Origin: Laguncularia racemosa
Lineage: Eukaryota > Streptophyta > Magnoliopsida > Myrtales > Combretaceae
Length of the DNA: 64,000 nucleotides
Direction: 5' to 3'
Assembly: GCA_037954665.1 (NCBI GenBank)
Contig: JBBMOL010000195.1
Span: 650,740 to 714,739, forward strand
Shown: positions 56,771-64,000 of the stretch, piece after piece
Layout of the letters: each line of letters begins with the position of its first letter
Numbering within the stretch: the first letter of the stretch is position 1
Position numbers and translations under genes: made by a program
Notes under the pieces: model-generated
The model's input: the letters and a program-made list of their open reading frames with translations, nothing else
Databases searched by the model: none
Told to the model about the DNA's origin: nothing

Positions 56771-57606
56771 TGATATGCTTATGAGCTAAGTTTTCACTAG
56801 GGTATCGATGTATATGGCTATAAGACTAGGTTTAGTTGGGTTTCATGAGATGGTCAATAGATATGACTCATCAACAAGCATAACATGGCCTAGATTAACG
56901 ACTTAATATGACACACAAGCAATAGCTCTAGTGTCATCACCACAATCCTTTCTAAGGGGATTGATAAGAGTGGGTAATTTGAGAGCTAAAGAACTCGTAA
57001 ATATAGAAGTAAAGTTTAGTAATATCTAATTGATTTTTAGCTTATATAAGTGGGACTATTTATAGTGAGCCCCTAAGGTTACATTACCTAAAAGGGAATA
57101 TCTAAATAAGTACATACAAAATACTTTACTTAGTATATTACAAAAGGAGTAAAAACGTAAAGAGATAAAAGGGAATGTTCTATGAATGTGTGTGAATGTG
57201 AGGTGTTAAAGACAGGTGTCAACTGGGCATTAGCCATGTTCCCAGTAGAAGAGACAAAATTGGATTAGGAGCACTATAAAGTTGATGTGGTATGGGCTTG
57301 AGACAAATTGATTAGTGAGTGGTACGTTGAGGCTTTGAATGAGTTAGATGATTTAAGATGAGTCGATTTGAGCTATTTAAGCCTTAAGAATGAGTCGCCT
57401 CACAATCTTAGGGTAAACAAAGTGGCATCACCTTAGCTCAAATAATAACAAGTGATTAGTAGTAGCTTAGTAGATGGTAGAGGTTAAACCCATGGAGGAA
57501 GATGGCTTTGCCCTCAACTGGTTGATTGGTGAGTAACCTCCATGTCAAGCTTTGAAGTCCTTATGTATTGGCATGGGTAATTGAAGTAGTGGTTAGATTC
57601 CTATCA
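56771..57606 (-). repeat. 5' LTR of the 51.8-57.6 kb element
   Basis: 836 bp, starts TGATATGC and ends CTATCA on the + strand, matching TGATA...TATCA inverted ends. Confidence 0.75.
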
Positions 57607-58992
57607 ACACCTATAGACAATTTCTCTACTATTTTAATGATACTATCAACAAACAATGTGATACTCATTATTCTATAAAGCCTATTGATGACCTTACTAC
57701 ACTATCAATAGTAAGGCTTATTTCATTTCTATTTAATAGCTTAATTGCAATAGAATGAAGCTAAACAAGGTTAAAATGCTACTTTGATAGTAATTACCAA
57801 CCATGCTATACCATTCGATAGTTTTGCTAATGTTAGAATGATACTATCGATAGGTTCATGAGCATGTTGATGTCCCCTCAATTATGACCAATTTGATATG
57901 TTTTAACTATGTTTATGGGGAATTTCTTGCATATCATGGAGTAATTTTAAGATTTGGAGTTTTTTTTTGGTTTTATAAGTCAATTTGTACATAAGGTGGA
58001 GTGACAAATTACTGCACATGTATGTGTTTGTTTCAATTCTCAACACTGTTATCCTAAATTACTTTCTTCATTGCTTTTGTCCTACTATATAATCGATAAG
58101 TGTCAAAAGACCCTTATTATTTATGCTTAATTGGAAACATTTGTTAATTATTTCTTTTGAATTATTGAAGAAAAGGATACTTATTTTACGAAAAATTATT
58201 TCAGGTTCTTAAAGAGCTCAATTGAAATATTTTATAATGATCAAAGGGAAATCAATGCAAATTAAACAAGTTTGGAGCAATTTTGAAAAGGAACAAAATT
58301 TTCTTTTTTAGCCCCAGCTTTCAGCATAGCCATGTTGAATGATAGGGCTAACCTTAGTAAGCATTAGAAGCAAAAACAATCAAGCTTGGTTTTTCAGCCC
58401 AACCCTAAGTTTGGCCATGCAGTAGGCTGTGTTGACCTATAAATATTTAGACATTTGAAATCATGCCATTATTTTATTATTAGGGTTATCAAGTAATTTT
58501 AAGGTGAGAGTTCTAAACCCTAAGGGAGAAAAGACATAGAGCTTCAAGGGAGAAATTGTATACATATCATTGAAGATCACAAGACATCAATTATAAGGAT
58601 TTCATCTCTACAACATGAATTTTGTTATCTTCTCTAGATCTTTTGTGCTTATTGTAAACTCCATGGAGGAATAAATTTTTCATGCCCTGCACTTTGTGAA
58701 ACCTTAACCCATGTGACTTGAATTGCTATTTGATTAATGAAAAAATCATGTTTTTGTATCTATTCATATGATTTTATTGTCTTACAGTTAGTTAGTGCAT
58801 GAATTAACTGCATGTTTGAATCTTATTAGATAGAAAGAGGTTTCATCTAATAGGATAGATCATCATGAATAGAGGAATTAAGTATTTTACCTAGAGGTAG
58901 GGAAATTCCAATTTTCTACTCTAAAGAATTTAATTCTTATAGTAAAGATCCTAAACTTCATGCAATTTTATGTGGCGTTAGTGAGGAAGAGA
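57607..58992 (+). repeat. Possible old LTR fragment, target of the next element
   Basis: 57607-57880 has no recognised content. 57880-58992 reads like a worn gypsy LTR (GGAGCAATTTTGAA, CAATTTTATGTGGC-type text, then ACTCTAAAGAATTTAATTC), possibly Athila-type, and seems to continue after 63923. I cannot delimit it. Confidence 0.3.
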
Positions 58993-58997
58993 TCTCC
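58993..58997. repeat. Target-site duplication, left copy
   Basis: TCTCC, identical to 63919-63923. Confidence 0.85.
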
Positions 58998-60002
58998 TGA
59001 TGTGCTCAAAACCACTTTGAAACACAATCAAATGACTCAAATAAAACAAGTCTCAATTCAATCACAAATCGGCCCACTAAGGAGACAATTTACGTGAACA
59101 CCTTGGAGATTTAGATGGAAAATGTAGATCAATTGATGTAATTACAATCCCTATTTGTAATATTCACCAAGTAACCATAAAAATGATTGAAATCCATGTG
59201 AAAATTAGATCAAAAGAAAGCAACAAACCGTGAATTCCACTTCCCCCCTTCAATCCCAAATTCACGCCAATCACTAAATGATATATATATTTCAAGTACT
59301 AAAAGAACAATCAATCTTACAAGATGATTATCAACGAAATACAACCACAAATATGTTCAAGAAAGATTCAAATCTACCCTAGATATGACTCACTAGAGAA
59401 GAAATGAACATACAACAAAGATGAAATCGATATGACTCAAAATTCCCCTTTATTGCACTCGCCATAATTCCAATTCTTGGGTTGAAATTGATAAGAGGTT
59501 TGAACTAAGGATGAACCCTAATTCCACACGTGAAAGTGTATGATTCTAATATGCAAAATTGGCCTCCTTAAACCCTCTCTTAAGCAAGTATTTATACTTG
59601 CTACTCCTAGGGTTAGAAAGTGATCAAAATTACAAGTTTGCCACTTTTAAGGTGGCTAGTCCTAAATTAAAATTATAAGGAAATAAAAGTGTCCCAAAAC
59701 AAAATACAACAAAAAATAGTTCATAAAATAATTACAAGGTACAATAACATAAGTCTTCATGAACCAATGCCTCGGAATAGAAAAAAATCGTAGCGGGTCT
59801 TTGATTGTCATCCTGAATATGTTCTGTGTCCATCAACTGTTGTAGGACATATTGGCATCCTATGGAGAATTATCATTGTACCTGTAAGATTATTCTCAAA
59901 TATTTATTAGAATAAAAGGAATAAAGTAAAAATATGAGCGATTTGGATCATCATTTAAATCGGGTTCTGAAAATGTCGACGGTACCAGAAATTTTCCCAT
60001 CA
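58998..60002 (-). repeat. 3' LTR of the gag-protease element
   Basis: 1005 bp, TGATGTGCTC...TTTTCCCATCA; nearly the same length as its partner (1006 bp). Confidence 0.92.
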
Positions 60003-60622
60003 TCTCCTCGGGCTTCTGAAAGATTTGCCCTTAAATCTAGAGGATCAGTTGTGGAATTGAACCCTAATATCTCTATTGTCCTGCTCTTTCGGCTATCAAT
60101 GGTAGTGGATGGATTTCTGATCTGTTCCTGAAACCCCTGGACCTCAGATGGAGTCATCGGCAATAGAACTATGCGTGACTCGCCCATGCTGAACATGTAG
60201 GTATTTTCAAACCCATTATGTAACACCCGTCGATCATACAACCAAGACCGACCTAATAGTAAATGGAATGCATGCATAGGGACTACATCACACAGGATCT
60301 CATCATGATAATTCTGCCCGACATTCACAGGAACCTTTGCCCTAAGGGTAACATGCATACTACCTCTATTATCCAGCCAATGCAAGTGATAAGGACTAGG
60401 ATGTGGGATAGTGGATAGTTGTAATTTGTCTACCAGCGTAGCAGATATAACATTTGTGCAACTACCACTATCGATGATGAGTACACAAAGGTTACCTCTG
60501 ATTCTGCAAGAGGTGTGAAATATGTTCTCCCTTTGGATATCACTAGTATAAGGAGATATAGATAAAGCCCTGCGTAACACATTAAGGGATAGATATTTTC
60601 CTCCTGTATGCTCCTCAGGCAC
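59951..60622 (-). CDS. Retroviral-type aspartic protease ORF running into the LTR
   Basis: 223 codons, open. Active-site D51-S-G-S-C-T-N and the closing H-L-L-L-G-R-S-W block at about 120-127 define the protease fold of this gypsy lineage; V-P-M-H-A-F precedes it. The frame then leaves the family pattern and its last 17 codons lie inside the 3' LTR (boundary 60002), so the pol gene was truncated right at the LTR. The ATG at 60622 is arbitrary; upstream the frame is interrupted before gag. Confidence 0.7.
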   Translation of the reverse strand: MPEEHTGGKYLSLNVLRRALSISPYTSDIQRENIFHTSCRIRGNLCVLIIDSGSCTNVISATLVDKLQLSTIPHPSPYHLHWLDNRGSMHVTLRAKVPVNVGQNYHDEILCDVVPMHAFHLLLGRSWLYDRRVLHNGFENTYMFSMGESRIVLLPMTPSEVQGFQEQIRNPSTTIDSRKSRTIEILGFNSTTDPLDLRANLSEARGDDGKISGTVDIFRTRFK

Positions 60623-60734
60623 GTTTGTAGTCTGATCATCATAATATTCCTACAGTGCTGTTGGTAGATCTGTAGGTTCAATCTGATCATGATCATCCTC
60701 AATATCCTCCCCAGTGTCTTCCATAACAGTCATC

Positions 60735-61894
60735 ACCCTCTTATTTGGACACTATGCTGCCATATGCTAAAATCCCATGCATTTAAAGCATTTTATCTGG
60801 CACGCCTTCCCACTAGTAGATCTGGGAACAGTTTGCCTCGCATCTAGAGCCATTACCTTTTTACCCTTCCCAGTGGGTAAAATTTCTCTCATAATAGTTG
60901 GGGTAGTCTTGTCCACTACCTTCACTGCCTCACCTACCGCCTTTGTTCCCCCTGATCGACTGTCAGCTGATATGGGTCTAGTAATAGTACTAGGCCTACT
61001 GCTCGGAGCCCTAAATAAGTTGGACCTCCTTTGTCTCTCTACTTTTAAGGCCAACTGAATAGCCTCATCAAGTGTACTATAGCGCTGCAGTTCAACAACA
61101 CACGCTATTTCATATTTTAGACCTGAGACAAAACGTGCTACAGTTTGTTCTGGAGGCTCAACGGACCCACACCTAATCATAAGGGTCTCAAACTCCTGCA
61201 CATAATCATCCACTGTTTTGCCTCCTTGCTTCAATGTCTACAGTCGCATAAACAGTTCCTATTTATAGTGCTCAGGAATAAACCTTTTCCTCAATAATCT
61301 TTTCATATCCCTCTAGGTCTGAACCTCAGCCTCTTCATCCCGACGCCTACTGATAATCAGATTCTTCCACCAGAGTGTAGCATACCTTATAAACTCGACA
61401 GCAACCAATCAGACCCTGGTACTATCATCGATCTCATAATATTCAAAGAGACCTTCGACCTTGTCCTCCCAATCTAAATATTCATCAACTAATCCCTTGC
61501 CATCATAAGATGGCATCTGTAGTTTCACCTATTCCAAGCCCCGAGGTGGCTTGAAATCCCTATTTTGATTTGGGTTTACCCCAAAATTGTCATCCCTTTC
61601 TTCCCTGTATGGAAGATGCTCCTCACCCATCCTTCTATTCAAATTCCCAACTCCCATTACTCTATCTCGATGAGGATTCTGTGGAGCTACTCAAGGTGGT
61701 GCCGACTGGTTTACCATTGGTGGTTGTGGTAATGTCATTCTGTCAATTCTAGTTGCCAGTGTAGCAAGTATGGTAGTAAGATCCTGGAGTTGTTCTTCCA
61801 AAGTTCTCCTACCTGCCACATTACGACCATGACCTCCACCAACCTGACTATTGGCTTCATCACCAATTCCCCCATTCACGCTGTCATTCGACAT
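60735..61894 (-). pseudogene. gag: Gag of the gag-protease element, with stops
   Basis: Likely starts at the ATG at 61894 (M-S-N-D-S-V-N-G), with a helical segment L-E-E-Q-L-Q-D-L-T-T-I-L-A-T-L. Its first ~200 codons then carry many stops. The C-terminal part 61234-60767 is open for 155 codons: M-K-Q-G-G-K-T-V-D-D-Y-V-Q-E-F, then F-V-S-G-L-K-Y-E-I-A. The zinc knuckle K-C-F-K-C-M-G-F is followed by two stops in the place of its G-H and C part. Confidence 0.7.
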
Positions 61895-61989
61895 AGTTGT
61901 AGACCCCTGTGTACTGATCCTCAAAAACAATTTGAAGCAAGGACACATACACTCCACAACTACACTTCCCTTAACACCACACAATAGCA

Positions 61990-62895
61990 ACTACAAAAGA
62001 GAAAAACAAACAAACCCACTTAACTTTACAAGTATGTTATTACAACTCACGTGTAGTACTCTTCTCCACAACACGTTAATACAACATGTTGCAACTAATT
62101 TTCTAAGTTCCACAAGTTACTCCCACGGCAACAACACAAGTGGCAACAACAATAAGTATGCTTCCACTTCCACGGCAACAATAGTAAATGGAAATAACAA
62201 CAAATATACTTCCACTCCCATGGCAACAATAATAAATGACAACAACAACAAGTATACTTCCACTTCCACGGCAAGGATATCAACACAACTAATATACTTC
62301 CACTTTCCACGGCAAGGATGACAACAAAACAAATATGCCACTTTCCACAAATGTAATCCGAAAATCAACAATAGGCACCAACTCCAATTTGAATTTCAAA
62401 CCACTTCACTAATTGCAAGCCTTCCTCAATTGGTAAGTAATGAACTTCAAATTCAAATAGTACTCATTAACTCCCACAACTTAATGGAATGTGTTTGAAT
62501 TCAAATAGATTCCTTACTACTCAAATCAATGCAAATCTGTAAAATGCATTTCTCCAATTCAGAATTACACAATGGAATCACAACAACAAACCTCACAACC
62601 TTCCTCACGCCACAAGCTAGTCATGGCAAGAACTAAGGTAATCTTTCAAGTTCACAAAATTGTTGAATTAACAACACTTCTATTCTTCTTTCCTCCCACG
62701 AAAATAATTAATCACAAGATGATACAACAACCTTCCCAATCCAACTCCAATAAACAGCAAATTAAAATTCCAATCAAGGTAATTTCACAACTCACAAATT
62801 ACAACAACACAATTTGCGGTTCAAAGTTGATTAACCCTAATTGAAGATGATAATTCATGAAATCAAACAACAATCAATCCCTTCTCTCAACTTGT
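61990..62895 (-). other. Leader of the gag-protease element
   Basis: About 0.9 kb between primer site and gag, A/C-rich on the + strand, without a recognisable ORF. Confidence 0.5.
62100..62335. repeat. 48-bp minisatellite in the element leader
   Basis: The word CCACGGCAA(C/G) recurs at about 62123, 62170, 62218 (CCATGG variant), 62266 and 62307, intervals 47, 48, 48 and 41, with intervening ACAACAA-rich text. Confidence 0.8.
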
Positions 62896-62907
62896 TCTCT
62901 GATACCA
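62896..62907 (-). other. tRNA-iMet-type primer binding site
   Basis: The minus strand TGGTATCAGAGA, 5 nt after the 5' LTR; 11 of 12 bases match the usual TGGTATCAGAGC. Confidence 0.8.
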
Positions 62908-62912
62908 AAAGA

Positions 62913-63918
62913 TGATGTGCTCAAAACCACTTTGAAACACAATCAAATGACTCAAATAAAACAAGTCTCAATTCAATCACAAATCGGCCCACTAAGGAGA
63001 CAATTTACGTGAACACCTTAGAGATTTAGATGGAAAATGTAGATCATTGATGTAATTACAATCCCTATTTGTACTATTCACCAATTAACCACAAAAAGGA
63101 TTGAAATCTACGTGAAAATCAGATCAAAAGAAAGCAACAAATCGTGAATTCCACTTCCCCCCTTCAATCCCAAATTTACGTCAATCACTAAATGATATAT
63201 ATATTTCAAGTACTAAAAGAACAATCAATCTTACAAGATGATTATCCACGAAATACAACCACAAATATGTCCAAGAAAGATTCAAATCTACCCTAGATAT
63301 GACTCACTAGAGAAGAAATGAACATACAACAAAGATGGAATCGATATGACTCACAATTTCCCTTCGTCGCACTCGCCACAATTCTAATTCTTGGGTTGAA
63401 ATTGATAAGAGGTTTGAACTAAGGATGAACCCTAATTCCACACGTGAAAGTGTATGATTCTAATATGCAAAATTGGCCTCCTCAAACCCTCTCTTAAGCA
63501 AGTATTTATACTTGCTACTCCTAGGGATAGAAAGTAGTCAAAATTACAAGTTTGCCACTTTTAAGGTGGCTAGACCTAAATGAAAATTACAAGGAAATAA
63601 AAGTGTCCCAAAACCAAATACAACCAAAAATAGTTCACAAAAAAATTACAAGGTACAAAATAACATAAGTCTTCATGAACCAATGCCTCGGAATAGAAAA
63701 CAATCGCAGCAGGTCTTTGATTGTTATCCTAAATATGTTCTGTGTCCATCAACTGTTGTAGGACATATTGGCATCCCATGGAGAATTATCATTGTACCTG
63801 TAAGATTATTCTCAAATATTTATTAGAATAAAAGGCATAAAGTAAAAATATGAGCGATTTGGATCATCATCCAAATCGGGTTCTGAAAATGTCGACGGTG
63901 CCAGAAATTTTCCCATCA
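62913..63918 (-). repeat. 5' LTR of the gag-protease element
   Basis: 1006 bp; begins TGATGTGCTC and ends CCCATCA on the + strand. Confidence 0.92.
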
Positions 63919-63923
63919 TCTCC
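63919..63923. repeat. Target-site duplication, right copy
   Basis: TCTCC, matching 58993-58997. The last 77 bases of the window continue the interrupted older sequence. Confidence 0.85.
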
Positions 63924-64000
63924 ACTATCTCATGTATGGTTAGGAATTAATTGACTTAAGAGAGTAATTAAATTAAATTGATGAGATCCTACAGTTCAAA

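Larger units (their letters stand above)
51812..57606 (-). mobile_element. Decayed Reina/CRM-like Ty3/gypsy element
   Basis: 5795 bp. LTRs 51812-52581 and 56771-57606, primer-site-like sequence beside the right LTR, and on the minus strand gag, protease, RT and integrase remnants in order. Motif wording (F-M-R-L-M-N-H-V-L, V-V-V-Y-F-D in RT; H-K-F-D-D-A-L-T-I-A in integrase) fits Reina/CRM-type chromoviruses. Stops throughout. The flanking 5-mers ATACT and ACACC agree at only three positions. Confidence 0.75.
58998..63918 (-). mobile_element. Non-autonomous gypsy element with gag and protease only
   Basis: 4921 bp, complete: LTRs 58998-60002 and 62913-63918 with perfect TGATG...CATCA ends, TCTCC duplications and a tRNA-iMet-type primer site. 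The internal part is only 2910 bp and holds a leader, gag and protease; no RT, RNase H or integrase sequence remains. It belongs to the same lineage as the 51.8-57.6 kb element. It resembles elements kept for gag only and would need enzymes from a relative. LTRs differ by a few percent. Confidence 0.88.

Noticed and set aside
61851..62321. 156-codon plus-strand frame rich in Asn and Thr
   Set aside because: Produced by the 48-bp minisatellite and antisense to the gag leader; composition is that of a repeat translation.

Overview
This is nuclear DNA of a flowering plant, probably a dicot. It is AT-rich, has one intronless 3-ketoacyl-CoA synthase gene very close to Arabidopsis KCS11, and is otherwise mostly plant Ty3/gypsy LTR retrotransposons of the Athila, Tat, Tekay-like and Reina/CRM-like kinds. 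I cannot name the species. I see no tRNA, rRNA or CRISPR and no bacterial-type operons. Most short open frames here are shadows of mobile elements or chance.

Layout: 1-4276 is a decayed Tat-type gypsy element on the minus strand, cut by the window edge. 4277-8350 is non-coding DNA with a mosaic of repeats. 9583-11121 (minus) is the KCS gene, with its probable promoter near 11.8 kb. 12.8-14.7 kb and 17.8-19.2 kb hold two outward-diverged copies of one LTR family in opposite orientation, with a Tat-type solo LTR at 15.3-15.8 kb between them. 21700-22832 is a non-autonomous hAT element carrying a gene-like 5' end. 24037-24342 is a foldback MITE.

24861-47562 is a two-layer nest. An old, stop-riddled Tat element (plus strand; LTRs 24861-25315 and 47134-47562) was split inside its gag by a young 12.7 kb Athila element (25911-38604, minus strand). 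The Athila element has 5-bp target duplications AGCAT, LTRs with about seven substitutions between them, a tRNA-Asp primer site, gag, an uninterrupted 1399-residue pol and an ATHILA-family third ORF. Only one in-frame TAA separates gag from pol.

49.7-51.6 kb is a satellite array of 209-bp monomers. 51812-57606 is a decayed Reina/CRM-like gypsy element (minus). 58998-63918 is a complete but short gypsy element (minus; TSD TCTCC) that keeps gag and protease and has no reverse transcriptase or integrase.

The most unusual signal is an array of nested palindromes, ACACGG...CGTGT, directly upstream of the TATA box in the Athila LTRs. A second copy of the array lies in front of the third ORF, where it is followed by a TATA-like box, a consensus splice donor and an acceptor abutting the ORF's ATG. 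This looks like a second promoter unit inside the element. A related palindrome array sits in the otherwise unrelated LTR at 13.2-13.5 kb.
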